Below are positions 36,386 through 45,519 of a stretch of DNA of 64,000 nucleotides, piece by piece. Within the stretch, counting starts at the first letter, position 1; each line of letters begins with the position of its first letter. The notes beneath the pieces were generated by a model. The model saw only the letters and a list, made by a program, of their open reading frames with translations. It did not search any database and was not told where the DNA came from. The position numbers were made by a program, and so were the translations under genes. The stretch is from Peptostreptococcus porci (GTDB lineage: Bacteria; Bacillota; Clostridia; Peptostreptococcales; Peptostreptococcaceae), in NCBI RefSeq assembly GCF_009695815.1, contig NZ_VUNE01000003.1, positions 248,001 through 312,000 on the forward strand, in the 5' to 3' direction.

Positions 36386-36530
36386 AAAAATAATCGGGCT
36401 CCAGTTATGCCCGTAGATTGTACTTATATTTAGGTCTCTTTGTCTTAATCTATTTGTTTTAATCTTCTCCCCTCATATTAAAATAGAATCGGTGTTTACT
36501 TACAGCTGAGTTTGTATTACTTCCAAGTAA
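36386..36530 (-). promoter_or_regulatory. Leader of the PucR-type gene: operator-like repeat and attenuator-like hairpin
   Basis: Within the 36360-36562 gap there is TTACTTCCAAGTAA, a perfect inverted repeat (36517-36530), and, just ahead of the gene, a GC-rich stem CGGGC/GCCCG (36395-36399 with 36409-36413) followed on the minus strand by a T-rich run ending near 36386, about 27 bases before the start codon. A terminator placed there would prevent expression of the regulator unless overridden. No known riboswitch or T-box sequence is recognised. Confidence 0.45.
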
Positions 36531-36562
36531 AGTAAAACTGACAACTTTATATTAATTATAAA

Positions 36563-36607
36563 ACATGCTATAGCACAAGTCAAATTGGACCTGTAGCTAT
36601 AGCATGT
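36563..36607 (-). terminator. Terminator of the cytolysin gene
   Basis: Perfect 12-base stem ACATGCTATAGC/GCTATAGCATGT (36563-36574 with 36596-36607) extended inward by about seven pairs, followed on the minus strand by TTTTATAATT. It lies about 60 bases after the cytolysin stop. Confidence 0.8.
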
Positions 36608-36669
36608 AAAGTAAAAATATAACATTTCTAAATTATATTAGTGCGTTTTTCTGATTTTTTCTATATCTC

Positions 36670-38265
36670 CTATTCTACCTCATTAACAACCTTATCTTCC
36701 ATTTTTGGATGCAAAGTAGTTCCCCAAATAGATATCTCTCTCCTCTTCACCAAAGAAATATCGTCTTTTTGATAAACAGTTCTCCATGGTTCCCAAATAA
36801 GTCCAGTATTTTCTATAGCCTTTACTGAAAGGTTTCTTACATTACCTTTAAGTGGTATAGTTACTGAAAATCCTGATGTTCTCGGTCTGCCGTTATATTC
36901 CCATTCTTTTGGTACTAGAACCTCTTCACCATTTTCGTTGTAAGTCAATTCATCCCATGTAACAAAGAATTCTGCAATATATCCACCTGTATGATTTAAA
37001 ACAAGCTCACCATTCCTGTAAGAAGTTATTTTTGTTTCCACATAATCACTGCTACTATTCAAAATAGCTGGCTCATTATCCTTTACGAAAGCTGTTCTAT
37101 ATGAAACAGGAACTGCAGGAGTTTCTCTGCTATATTTGCTACCTGAATTTATTATTTCCTTTAGATCTTCTATTTTTCCACTAACAACCTTTGTAGATGT
37201 TGAAGAATCTCCACCCAATACAACTGCTGTAAATGAAGTGTTATCCAAAATTTGTTGGAATTCAACGTCACCCTTAATATCTGCGCCTTTTATTAACGCC
37301 TGGAACGCTGCATGAACCTTTGCACTCTTGCTTGAAGTTTCCAGTTTTATATACATTGATCGACCATATGATACGTCAGAAACATAAACTGGAGGAGTAG
37401 TTGCATTAATTCCAGCATTTTTCAAACCATCAACAGTTACAGTTTGAGCAAAGAAATCAGCAGGTGCTGAAGGGGCATCTATACTAACGTTATAATAAAC
37501 TTGCTTAAAGTGTACCACACACACTTGCTTTTCTCCACTTGCAAGTGCATCGAAGTCGATATTTAAAGGAACACCCATTTTTTCAAATCCCAAACCAAAC
37601 TGAGCCTTTAATTGATTCATACTTTTTGCCATAGTTTCTGTATATGAAATCTTGGCAGCAACATTTGGATATTTAGAAGAATAATCAGAGTGCCATTTTT
37701 CCACAAGATTATTTATTGCTCCTTTTACATTACTATTAGTAGGGTTTGAAACGATTTCCCCATTACTGTTGTTAATCATTCCCGGTAAATCAATGCTAAT
37801 TTTTATTGGTGCTCTATCTAGCGAGATGACTGCCGGATTATTTTCCAACAAACCTTTATCTGCTTTGAGTAATGCACCAGGGAAAATCCTGTTGCCACTT
37901 GAAGTCATCACAGATACATCGGCATCTTTGTGCATAAGATTCTTTTTGATCTTTTCAATTACGACAAATTCATTATTCTTGTTCTTTCCAGTAGTTGGGA
38001 ACTTTGTTGTAATCTTTTCCCCATTATGAGTCAAAATATTTTCAGTGTCGTAATTCAAACCATAAATGTACTTATTCAAGACATCTTTATAGTTTTCATT
38101 TAGACTTACTAAGCTTTCAACTACATCTTCTGCTTCTGGCACTTTTGTTTCTAAAACTTCTTCAGCAAAAGACTTAACTGTGGGTTGAATCATCATTGAC
38201 ACTGCTAACAATAACAAAAAAGTCAACTTTTTAGAATTAGATTTCATAATTTTCATAATCTTCAT
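36670..38265 (-). CDS. Cholesterol-dependent cytolysin (thiol-activated cytolysin family)
   Basis: 531 residues: signal peptide (about 1-34), then domains 1-3 and a C-terminal domain 4. Landmarks are KQVYYNVSIDAPSAPADFF (about 254-272), PPVYVSDVSYGRSMYIKLET (291-310) and NHTGGYIAEFFVTWDEL (424-440). The undecapeptide is ENTGLIWEPWR (485-495) instead of ECTGLAWEWWR: the Cys is Asn and one Trp is Pro, as in intermedilysin/vaginolysin-like members. The Thr-Leu cholesterol-recognition pair is T517-L518 (WGTTLHPKMED). The family oligomerises on cholesterol-rich host membranes and forms large pores. Single gene with its own promoter and terminator; ATG follows GGGAGGT. Confidence 0.96.
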   Translation of the reverse strand: MKIMKIMKSNSKKLTFLLLLAVSMMIQPTVKSFAEEVLETKVPEAEDVVESLVSLNENYKDVLNKYIYGLNYDTENILTHNGEKITTKFPTTGKNKNNEFVVIEKIKKNLMHKDADVSVMTSSGNRIFPGALLKADKGLLENNPAVISLDRAPIKISIDLPGMINNSNGEIVSNPTNSNVKGAINNLVEKWHSDYSSKYPNVAAKISYTETMAKSMNQLKAQFGLGFEKMGVPLNIDFDALASGEKQVCVVHFKQVYYNVSIDAPSAPADFFAQTVTVDGLKNAGINATTPPVYVSDVSYGRSMYIKLETSSKSAKVHAAFQALIKGADIKGDVEFQQILDNTSFTAVVLGGDSSTSTKVVSGKIEDLKEIINSGSKYSRETPAVPVSYRTAFVKDNEPAILNSSSDYVETKITSYRNGELVLNHTGGYIAEFFVTWDELTYNENGEEVLVPKEWEYNGRPRTSGFSVTIPLKGNVRNLSVKAIENTGLIWEPWRTVYQKDDISLVKRREISIWGTTLHPKMEDKVVNEVE

Positions 38266-38296
38266 AAATTTACCTCCCTATAATTTCTTTAGCAAC

Positions 38297-38325
38297 ATAA
38301 TACATCAGCAAAAAAGATTTGTCAA
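38297..38325 (-). promoter_or_regulatory. Sigma-A-type promoter of the cytolysin gene
   Basis: On the minus strand a consensus TTGACA (38320-38325), 17-base spacer and TATTAT (38297-38302). Predicted transcription start near 38290, leaving about 25 bases of leader with the GGGAGGT site. Confidence 0.75.
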
Positions 38326-38706
38326 TAGTTTTTAAAAAATTCAAATTGTTATTATTTGCATTACTATTACATTATAATTATTTTATTTAAACTGTTGAAT
38401 TTTACGCATTTCGAGCTTCATTTCTCTTGGATTTTGTATTTGAACTTCTATTGATTTTTTTCATTTTCCAAAGATAATTTCACTGTAAAACCCTACAAAT
38501 ACTTTATTATTTATTTAACAATTTAACTTAAACCTATAATTATATATGTATGAATTTTCAGAAATATTAATATTTTTATTTTCAACCAAGCATTCTTTCA
38601 TTTTATTCTGAATATTGCGATTATTTGTGGTGCACTGTAGCTTTTTTATTTTTTCATAAAATAAATATCAATATAGAAGCTATAGACTCTAAATTATACA
38701 ACCAAA
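38326..38706. other. AT-rich intergenic region upstream of the cytolysin promoter
   Basis: No gene is supported in this 380-base stretch. It holds a CodY-box-like sequence (AATTTTCAGAAATAT, 38553-38567, two differences from the consensus AATTTTCNGAAAATT), about 230 bases upstream of the cytolysin -35. A short CTGTAGC element near 38635 resembles the arms of the two hairpins at 38707-38749 and 39247-39277. No VirR-type boxes were seen. Confidence 0.35.
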
Positions 38707-38749
38707 TAAACTACAGCTCAAACTTATATAAGCTTTATGCTGTAGTTTA
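38707..38749. terminator. Hairpin after the small lipoprotein gene
   Basis: Perfect 11-base stem TAAACTACAGC/GCTGTAGTTTA (38707-38717 with 38739-38749) with an inner near-palindrome. The T-run on the minus strand is weak (ATTTGG), so termination strength is uncertain. Arm sequence is closely related to the tuf terminator. Confidence 0.5.
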
Positions 38750-38761
38750 AAAAAAGAAAAA

Positions 38762-39142
38762 TTAATTTTTTATTACTAGAGGGTTTGATAACATATTTAT
38801 ATGATCTGAAGGCTTTACATATTCCATTTTACATTCTTTTATCTGTCCTCTTAAATATTTAAGATGTTCCTTTATTTCTTTTTCTTCGGTAAAATCCTTA
38901 ACTAAAAAATATTCCTGTTCAAAATATCCTGAATATTCAGTGTATCTTTTCGCATCTTTATTCATATCCGAATACACATATTTAAGCTTATCTTCACTAG
39001 TTAAATTTTCAATATACTTTTGGCAAACATCAACTGGATTTTTTTCATATAATTCTCCTTGCTGTTTTGGCTCTTCATTGCTACAAGCTGCAAGAGCAAG
39101 AATCATACAAACAGACAATACACCCATTATTTTTTTTATCAT
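38762..39142 (-). CDS. Small lipoprotein, unknown function
   Basis: 126 residues: MIKKIMGVLSVCMILALAAC gives a lipobox LALAAC with Cys20, then a charged mature domain of about 105 residues with several Tyr and Lys (EKNPVDVCQKYIENLTSEDK). Not recognised. AAGGAGG precedes the ATG, and a good promoter lies upstream. It lies between tuf and the cytolysin gene on the same strand. Confidence 0.75.
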   Translation of the reverse strand: MIKKIMGVLSVCMILALAACSNEEPKQQGELYEKNPVDVCQKYIENLTSEDKLKYVYSDMNKDAKRYTEYSGYFEQEYFLVKDFTEEKEIKEHLKYLRGQIKECKMEYVKPSDHINMLSNPLVIKN

Positions 39143-39168
39143 GTTACCCTCCTTAATTAATAGACTAA

Positions 39169-39216
39169 AAAATCATGATTTTCCCCGAATATAACACATA
39201 TATAGATAAAAGTCAA
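39169..39216 (-). promoter_or_regulatory. Promoter and overlapping palindrome of the lipoprotein gene
   Basis: On the minus strand TTGACT (39211-39216), 17-base spacer, TATATT (39188-39193). Just downstream, around the expected transcription start, is the perfect 14-base palindrome AAAATCATGATTTT (39169-39182), well placed to be an operator. Confidence 0.6.
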
Positions 39217-39240
39217 TTTTTCACAAAGATATTATTGAGA

Positions 39241-39277
39241 AAAAAATAAGCTACAGTTCAAATTGAACTGTAGCTTA
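39241..39277 (-). terminator. Rho-independent terminator of tuf
   Basis: Perfect 15-base arms TAAGCTACAGTTCAA/TTGAACTGTAGCTTA (39247-39261 with 39263-39277), followed on the minus strand by a T-run. It closes the str operon directly after tuf, rather than letting it read on to rpsJ. Confidence 0.9.
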
Positions 39278-39287
39278 AAAAGTAAAA

Positions 39288-40481
39288 TTATTCGATTATA
39301 GTTGCAACAACACCTGAAGCTACTGTTCTACCACCTTCTCTGATGGCAAATCTCAATCCTTCTTCAACACATATTGAGTTGATTAGGTCTACTTCTATTG
39401 TTACGTTATCTCCAGGCATTACCATTTCTATTCCTTCTGGTAATTTACACTCTCCTGTTACGTCTGTTGTTCTGAAATAGAACTGTGGTCTATATCCATC
39501 GAAGAATGGTGTATGTCTTCCACCTTCTTCTTTCTTCAATACGTATATTTCTGCTGTAAACTTTGTATGTGCATTTACTGTTCCTGGCTTTGCTAGAACC
39601 TGTCCTCTTTCGATTTCTGTTCTCTGCACACCTCTCAACAATGCTCCTATGTTATCTCCAGCTTCTGCTTGGTCTAGTAACTTTCTGAACATTTCTACTC
39701 CTGTTACTACTACCTTTCTTGGTTCTTCTGTTAATCCTACTAGCTCAACTTCATCAGATACCTTCAATACTCCTCTTTCTACTCTACCTGTAGCAACTGT
39801 TCCTCTTCCTGTGATTGAGAATACGTCTTCTACTGGCATCAAGAATGGCTTGTCTATATCTCTTTCTGGTGCTGGGATATATTCATCTATTGTGTTGAAG
39901 AAATCTACTATTACTTCTCCCCACTTTGAGTTTGGATCTTCTAGTGCCATTAACGCTGATCCTCTTACTATTGGAGTATCATCTCCTGGGAATTCGTATT
40001 CGTTTAGTAATTCTCTTACTTCCATTTCTACTAGTTCTAGTAATTCTTCGTCATCTACCATATCACACTTGTTCAAGAATACTACTATGTATGGTACACC
40101 TACCTGTCTTGATAGTAGGATATGTTCTCTTGTCTGTGGCATTGGTCCATCTGTTGCCGCAACTACTAGAATCGCTCCATCCATCTGTGCTGCTCCTGTG
40201 ATCATGTTCTTTACATAATCGGCATGTCCTGGGCAGTCTACGTGTGCGTAGTGTCTGTTTGGTGTTTCATACTCTACGTGTGCTGTTGAGATTGTGATTC
40301 CTCTTTCTCTTTCTTCTGGAGCCTTATCTATGTTGTCAAATGCAACTGCTTCTCCTAGATGATACTTTTCAAATAATGTTTTTGTTATAGCTGCTGTTAA
40401 TGTTGTTTTACCGTGGTCAACGTGTCCTATTGTTCCGATATTAACATGTGGCTTACTTCTTTCAAATTTAGCTTTTGCCAT
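39288..40481 (-). CDS. tuf: Elongation factor Tu
   Basis: 397 residues, [29 protein letters not shown]1 GHVDHGKT, switch I with ERGITI, G3 DCPGH, G4 NKCD and the C-terminal barrel domains are intact. It carries aminoacyl-tRNA to the ribosome. Last gene of rpsL-rpsG-fusA-tuf, with an additional promoter of its own. Confidence 0.99.
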   Translation of the reverse strand: MAKAKFERSKPHVNIGTIGHVDHGKTTLTAAITKTLFEKYHLGEAVAFDNIDKAPEERERGITISTAHVEYETPNRHYAHVDCPGHADYVKNMITGAAQMDGAILVVAATDGPMPQTREHILLSRQVGVPYIVVFLNKCDMVDDEELLELVEMEVRELLNEYEFPGDDTPIVRGSALMALEDPNSKWGEVIVDFFNTIDEYIPAPERDIDKPFLMPVEDVFSITGRGTVATGRVERGVLKVSDEVELVGLTEEPRKVVVTGVEMFRKLLDQAEAGDNIGALLRGVQRTEIERGQVLAKPGTVNAHTKFTAEIYVLKKEEGGRHTPFFDGYRPQFYFRTTDVTGECKLPEGIEMVMPGDNVTIEVDLINSICVEEGLRFAIREGGRTVASGVVATIIE

Positions 40482-40565
40482 TTCAAATTTCCTCCCTGTA
40501 AGAAAAATAATATTTTAGATTTTGTTTAGAGGATTTCAACACCCTCCATATTTTTGTTATATAAT

Positions 40566-40594
40566 AGTATATCATTTTTTCTTCTGTTTTTCAA
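40566..40594 (-). promoter_or_regulatory. Sigma-A-type promoter for tuf
   Basis: On the minus strand TTGAAA (40589-40594), 17-base spacer, TATACT (40566-40571), in the 164-base fusA-tuf gap. It would allow tuf to be made in excess of the rest of the str operon. Confidence 0.7.
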
Positions 40595-40645
40595 TGTTTC
40601 AGAAAAAAACGCGATATATTTTAAAAGCATTTAACTGTAAAGTTA

Positions 40646-42712
40646 TTATTTACCTTCAACAATCTTCTTTGCAACAGATGCTGGCACCTGTGAATAATGG
40701 TTAAATATCATAGTGTAAGTAGCTCTACCCTGAGTTGAAGATCTAAGGTCAGTTGCATAACCAAACATTTCTGATAGTGGAACATGAGCTCTGATTACCT
40801 GAGCACCATTTCTAGCTTCCATACCTTGAATCATACCTCTTCTAGAGTTTAAGTCACCCATAACATCACCCATGTAATCTTCTGGAGTTACAACTTCTAC
40901 TGCAAATATTGGTTCAAGTAATACTGCGTTACCCTTCTTCATCGCATCTTTAAATGCCATTGATGCTGCCATCTTAAACGCCATTTCTGATGAATCGACT
41001 TCATGGTAAGAACCATCATACAATTCAACACCAACGTCAACAACTGGATAACCAGCTACGATACCTGACTGCATTGCTCCCTGTATACCTTGGTCAACTG
41101 GACCAACATATTCCTTAGGAACTGAACCACCAACAGTCTTATTTTCAAATTTATATCCTTCACCTGGCTCAAGTGGGTTAACTCTGATCTTAACGTGACC
41201 GTACTGACCTCTACCACCTGACTGCTTAGAGTATTTGTATTCAACGTCAACTGGTACTGTTATAGTTTCTCTATAAGCAACCTGAGGAGCACCAACGTTA
41301 GCTTCAACCTTAAATTCTCTTAGAAGTCTATCAACGATGATTTCAAGGTGAAGCTCACCCATACCACCGATGATTGTCTGACCAGTTTCTGCATCAGTTC
41401 TAACTGTGAAAGTTGGATCTTCTTCAGCAAGCTTCTGAAGAGCAACACCCATTTTTTCCTGAGCAGCCTTTGAAGCTGGTTCTATAGCAACGAAGATAAC
41501 TGGTTCTGGGAATTCCATTGACTCAAGGATAATTGGATTGTTAGGATCACAAAGTGAATCCCCTGTCGTAGTATCCTTTAGACCAACTGCCGCAGCAATA
41601 TCTCCAGCATATACTTCGCTTATTTCTTCTCTTGTATTAGCATGCATCTGTAGTATACGACCGATTCTTTCTCTCTTGTTCTTTGTAGCATTTAATACAT
41701 AAGAACCTGATTCTAGCTTACCAGAGTAAACTCTGAAGAACGCTAGCTTACCAACGAATGGGTCAGTCATTATTTTGAATGCAAGAGCTGAGAAAGGCTC
41801 TTCATCAGAAGCATGTCTTTCATCTTCTTCACCATCTGGTAAAATACCCTTTATTGATTCGATATCTGTTGGAGCAGGAAGATAGTTTAATACTGCGTCT
41901 AACAATAGCTGAACACCCTTGTTTCTATATGCAGTACCACAAAGCACTGGATTCATTTCACAAGCGATTGTAGCTTTTCTGATACCAGCTATCAACTCTT
42001 CTTCAGCCAATTCTTCACCTTCAAGATATTTCATCATAAGCTCTTCATCAGTTTCAGCTACTGCTTCAACCAATAATTCTCTATATTCAGCTGCCTGATC
42101 AGCCATATCAGCAGGTATATCTATTACTTCAATATCAGTACCTTCATTGTTTTTGTACATATGAGCTTTCATAGTGATAAGATCTATTATACCAACGAAA
42201 TCATCTTCGCTACCAATAGGCAACTGAATAGCAATAGCATTAGCTTTCAATCTATCTTTCATCATTCCAACAACGTTCAAGAAGTCAGCACCCTGTCTGT
42301 CCATCTTGTTTACGAAAGCAATTCTTGGAACTCCATAAGTTTCAGCCTGTCTCCATACATTTTCTGATTGAGGTTCAACACCACTTCTAGCACAGAAAAC
42401 AGCTACTGAACCGTCAAGAACTCTAAGAGATCTTTCAACCTCAACAGTGAAGTCTACGTGTCCTGGAGTATCTATTATGTTTATTCTGTGGTTTTTCCAC
42501 TGACAAGTAGTAGCGGCAGAAGTAATAGTTATACCTCTTTCCTTTTCCTGTTCCATCCAGTCCATCTGAGATGCACCGTCATGAGTTTCCCCGATTTTAT
42601 GAGTACGTCCAGCATAGTACAGGATTCTTTCAGTTGTAGTAGTCTTACCTGCATCTATGTGGGCCATTATTCCTATATTTCTAGTCTTTTCCAATGGAAA
42701 CTGTCTAGCCAT
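40646..42712 (-). CDS. fusA: Elongation factor G
   Basis: 688 residues, [31 protein letters not shown], with G1 [26 protein letters not shown] and all five domains. Catalyses ribosomal translocation. Two adjacent ATG codons exist; the second (42712) has the better distance from AAGGAGG and the family N-terminus. A shorter paralogue is encoded at 59386-61317. Confidence 0.98.
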   Translation of the reverse strand: MARQFPLEKTRNIGIMAHIDAGKTTTTERILYYAGRTHKIGETHDGASQMDWMEQEKERGITITSAATTCQWKNHRINIIDTPGHVDFTVEVERSLRVLDGSVAVFCARSGVEPQSENVWRQAETYGVPRIAFVNKMDRQGADFLNVVGMMKDRLKANAIAIQLPIGSEDDFVGIIDLITMKAHMYKNNEGTDIEVIDIPADMADQAAEYRELLVEAVAETDEELMMKYLEGEELAEEELIAGIRKATIACEMNPVLCGTAYRNKGVQLLLDAVLNYLPAPTDIESIKGILPDGEEDERHASDEEPFSALAFKIMTDPFVGKLAFFRVYSGKLESGSYVLNATKNKRERIGRILQMHANTREEISEVYAGDIAAAVGLKDTTTGDSLCDPNNPIILESMEFPEPVIFVAIEPASKAAQEKMGVALQKLAEEDPTFTVRTDAETGQTIIGGMGELHLEIIVDRLLREFKVEANVGAPQVAYRETITVPVDVEYKYSKQSGGRGQYGHVKIRVNPLEPGEGYKFENKTVGGSVPKEYVGPVDQGIQGAMQSGIVAGYPVVDVGVELYDGSYHEVDSSEMAFKMAASMAFKDAMKKGNAVLLEPIFAVEVVTPEDYMGDVMGDLNSRRGMIQGMEARNGAQVIRAHVPLSEMFGYATDLRSSTQGRATYTMIFNHYSQVPASVAKKIVEGK

Positions 42713-42752
42713 CATTTTCCTCCTTATTTTATTAAAACTCTATAGACAGCTA

Positions 42753-43223
42753 TTACCATCTGTAGTGAGCAAATGCCTTATTTGCTTCAGCCATCTTATG
42801 AGTATCTTCTTTCTTCTTAACTGAGGCACCAGTATTGTTAGCCGCATCAACTATTTCCTTTGCTAGCTTTTCAACCATACCTTTTTCGCCTCTAGCTCTT
42901 GTATATCTTACCAACCATCTAAGACCTAGAGTCTGTCTTCTGTCAGCTCTAACTTCGATTGGCACCTGGTAGTTAGCTCCACCAACTCTTCTTGCCTTAA
43001 CTTCAAGAACTGGCATTATATTTTCCATCGCTTTGTTGAATACTTCTAGTGCATCTTCACCAGTTCTTTCTCCTACTAAAGCAAATGCATCATATACTAT
43101 TTTCTGAGCCTTTCCTCTTTTTCCGTCATACATTAAGTTATTAATTAATTTTGTTACTACCTTACTCCCGTACATTGGATCTGGTAAAATTTCTCTCTTT
43201 GGAACATTACCTTTTCTTGGCAT
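42753..43223 (-). CDS. rpsG: 30S ribosomal protein S7
   Basis: 156 residues, [20 protein letters not shown], with the signature [32 protein letters not shown]. Start chosen at the ATG after AAGGAGGG; a longer in-frame version adds 16 unrelated residues. Lies about 170 bases after rpsL, a longer gap than usual. Confidence 0.98.
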   Translation of the reverse strand: MPRKGNVPKREILPDPMYGSKVVTKLINNLMYDGKRGKAQKIVYDAFALVGERTGEDALEVFNKAMENIMPVLEVKARRVGGANYQVPIEVRADRRQTLGLRWLVRYTRARGEKGMVEKLAKEIVDAANNTGASVKKKEDTHKMAEANKAFAHYRW

Positions 43224-43396
43224 TACGCTTCCCTCCTTAATTATTAAAGTTAAATCATAGGTACTCGACAATTTTGCCGTGATGCCATAAATATATATTA
43301 TTTAAAGCATCGAACTATAATCAATTGCTGTACTTACAGCTACAATTTTTATTCAATTTCCGGCTTGAATCCACCTAATTTTTGATTTACCAAATA

Positions 43397-43819
43397 TTAC
43401 TTCTTAGCTTCTTTTGGTCTCTTAGCACCGTACTTAGATCTTGACTGTCTTCTCTTGTCAACACCTGCAGTATCAAGTGTACCTCTAAGGATATGGTATC
43501 TAACCCCTGGTAAATCCTTTACTCTACCACCTCTTATAAGAACAACACTATGTTCCTGTAAGTTGTGACCTTCACCTGGAATATAAGCAGATACTTCAAT
43601 TCCGTTTGTCAATCTAACTCTGGCAACCTTTCTAAGTGCTGAGTTTGGTTTCTTAGGTGTAACTGTCTTTACTGAAGTACAAACACCTCTTTTTTGTGGA
43701 GCACTAAGGTTAGTAGACTTCTTGTATAGAGAGTTATAACCTTTCTGAAGTGCTGGAGCAGTAGATTTCTTTTCTACAGCTTTTCTACTCTTACGAACTA
43801 ATTGGTTGATTGTTGGCAT
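43397..43819 (-). CDS. rpsL: 30S ribosomal protein S12
   Basis: 140 residues, [13 protein letters not shown], with the decoding-site [19 protein letters not shown] and [28 protein letters not shown] segments. The lysines of these segments, where streptomycin-resistance changes map in other bacteria, are the wild-type residues. First gene of the str operon; preceded by its own promoter, not by rpoC. Confidence 0.98.
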   Translation of the reverse strand: MPTINQLVRKSRKAVEKKSTAPALQKGYNSLYKKSTNLSAPQKRGVCTSVKTVTPKKPNSALRKVARVRLTNGIEVSAYIPGEGHNLQEHSVVLIRGGRVKDLPGVRYHILRGTLDTAGVDKRRQSRSKYGAKRPKEAKK

Positions 43820-43875
43820 CAACTGCACCTCCTTTTTTAAAATTTCGATTATTAATCAGTAATCGCCAACCATTC

Positions 43876-43930
43876 CAATATGCACTGCATATTGATTAAT
43901 TGTTTTGATGCTTTTAGTATTCTACTAAAA
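43876..43930 (-). promoter_or_regulatory. Hairpins in the rpsL leader
   Basis: Two inverted repeats lie between the rpsL promoter and gene: TTTTAGTA-TTC-TACTAAAA (43912-43930) and CAATATGCA-C-TGCATATTG (43876-43894). They would both be in the roughly 145-base leader of the str mRNA. Neither has a terminating T-run. A role in ribosomal protein autoregulation is possible. Confidence 0.4.
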
Positions 43931-43969
43931 AAATGTAATCTTATATATTATTAGATCACATACCTTTTA

Positions 43970-43998
43970 ATTTTACCATTTTGCAATATCTATGTCAA
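43970..43998 (-). promoter_or_regulatory. Sigma-A-type promoter of the str operon
   Basis: On the minus strand consensus TTGACA (43993-43998), 17-base spacer, TAAAAT (43970-43975). Rest of the 43829-44214 gap holds only the leader hairpins and the divergent promoter region of the CapA-like gene. Confidence 0.75.
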
Positions 43999-44214
43999 GA
44001 TTTTCTGTGTTTTATCTGTTTTTAAAAATGTATTTGTATAAATTGCATATATTTTTATATAATAACCGAATAATTATGGACGGAAAAACTGTTAAATTTG
44101 CATTTTTGTGATATTATAAGGTTGTGCAATAATTGCTGTATTTTATTTTTTTATTTGTACATCGGTTTTTCACTGATGAAAATATTTTTTATGGTTTGAC
44201 TAAGGGAGGCTTAT

Positions 44215-45387
44215 ATGGATATCAAAGAAGACAAACACCTAATAGCAATAGCCATTATCGCATCTACTATTGTAATCATTTCATTTATATTCGTTTTTTC
44301 AGAAGTGATATTTGGCAATACAAAAACAAAATCCACAAATACAGATAACAGAAAAACGGTTACATTTGTAGGCGTTGGTGACAATCTAATGCATGATACA
44401 ATTTACGTTCCAGCAGACGGAAGGGCTGGTGTATATGGAGATGGGGTTTATGATTTCGATTCATTTTACAAAAATATAAAGGACGATATCTCAAAATTTG
44501 ATTTGAGATATATAAATCAGGAATCAATAATCGCCGGAAATTCTTTCGGTATCAGCTCTTACCCAAAATTCAACTCGCCACAACCACTGATGGATGCCGT
44601 AGTAAATGCGGGCTTCAACGTTATCAATATGGCGAACAATCACTCGTTAGACAGAGGTGAGACAGGTATAAACAACTCGATAAAGCTTTGGAATAGCAAA
44701 GACGTTTACCATTTTGGAGTGTATGATTCTCAGGAAAGTAGAAATAAAACACATATAATAGAAAAAAATGGAATAAAAATCGCAGTACTATCCTATACCT
44801 ATGGAACAAATGGTATGCTTCCAGTCAATAGCTATGCCGTAGCATACCTTAACGAAAAAGATGTCAGAAAAGATATAGAAAATGCAAGAAACAAGTCTGA
44901 CTTTATTTTAATCTCAGTTCATTGGGGAGAAGAAGGAATTGAGCAGCTAGATTCCATACAGCAGAAATACGGAAATTTATTCAGTGAGCTGGGTGTAGAT
45001 GTCGTTCTCGGAACTCATGCTCATAGAATCCAAAAGGTTGAATGGAAAGAAAATTCATCAGGCAAAAAAACATTGATATATTATGGAACAGGAAATTTCG
45101 TTCACAATATGCTAAAGCCTACAACTTATTTAGAGGGAATGGCATCATGGACATTCGTCAAGGATGGTTCAAAAAAATATATTGACAATGCCAAGTTTAC
45201 TCCATTGGTATTTCATTTAGAAAGAGGTGCATACGGCTTTGAAGGTTCAGTATACAGATTAGACGAATATCCTATCGAACTAGCAAATAAGCATATTGAA
45301 ATGTGCGGCAATGGTAGCTATTATTTAAATATATTCAAAAATACTGTCGACAGTCTAGTTCCAAAAGAAATGATAGATATGAAATAA
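44215..45387 (+). CDS. CapA-family membrane-anchored metallophosphatase-like protein
   Basis: 390 residues. One N-terminal membrane helix (about 10-32), then a CapA/YwtB domain with its conserved blocks: FVGVGDNLMHDTIY, RYINQESII, NMANNHSLDRG, SVHWGEEG and VVLGTHAHRIQKVEW. CapA (PgsA) proteins take part in poly-gamma-glutamate synthesis or export, but no capB/capC lie nearby, so the role here is open. GGGAGG precedes the ATG. Confidence 0.9.
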   Translation: MDIKEDKHLIAIAIIASTIVIISFIFVFSEVIFGNTKTKSTNTDNRKTVTFVGVGDNLMHDTIYVPADGRAGVYGDGVYDFDSFYKNIKDDISKFDLRYINQESIIAGNSFGISSYPKFNSPQPLMDAVVNAGFNVINMANNHSLDRGETGINNSIKLWNSKDVYHFGVYDSQESRNKTHIIEKNGIKIAVLSYTYGTNGMLPVNSYAVAYLNEKDVRKDIENARNKSDFILISVHWGEEGIEQLDSIQQKYGNLFSELGVDVVLGTHAHRIQKVEWKENSSGKKTLIYYGTGNFVHNMLKPTTYLEGMASWTFVKDGSKKYIDNAKFTPLVFHLERGAYGFEGSVYRLDEYPIELANKHIEMCGNGSYYLNIFKNTVDSLVPKEMIDMK

Positions 45388-45519
45388 ATTGACCATGAAA
45401 AATAAATTTGAACAAATAATATTAATTCATTCAATACTTTTCATAAATATTATTGTATAATAATTATATATACTGGTTTTCACCTAATATTTAATAAAAT
45501 AAAAGCTAGGAGGTAATTT

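Noticed and set aside
37900-38200. Human CD59-binding signature in the cytolysin
   Set aside because: The Y-x-Y-x14-R-S pattern is not present in domain 4 (the corresponding part reads AEFFVTWDELTYNENG), so CD59 use is not claimed. The coordinates given are only nominal within the gene.
38540-38670. About 50 codons open on the minus strand upstream of the cytolysin gene, as a possible gene remnant
   Set aside because: No start with ribosome binding site, no recognisable protein, and the Lys/Asn/Ile/Tyr bias is what random AT-rich DNA gives.
38280-38760. VirR boxes as in the perfringolysin promoter
   Set aside because: No paired CCCAGTT-N-T-N-CAC-like repeats found on either strand.
40522-40645. 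Terminator between fusA and tuf
   Set aside because: The T/A-rich inverted sequence is weak and better explained as the spacer of the tuf promoter.
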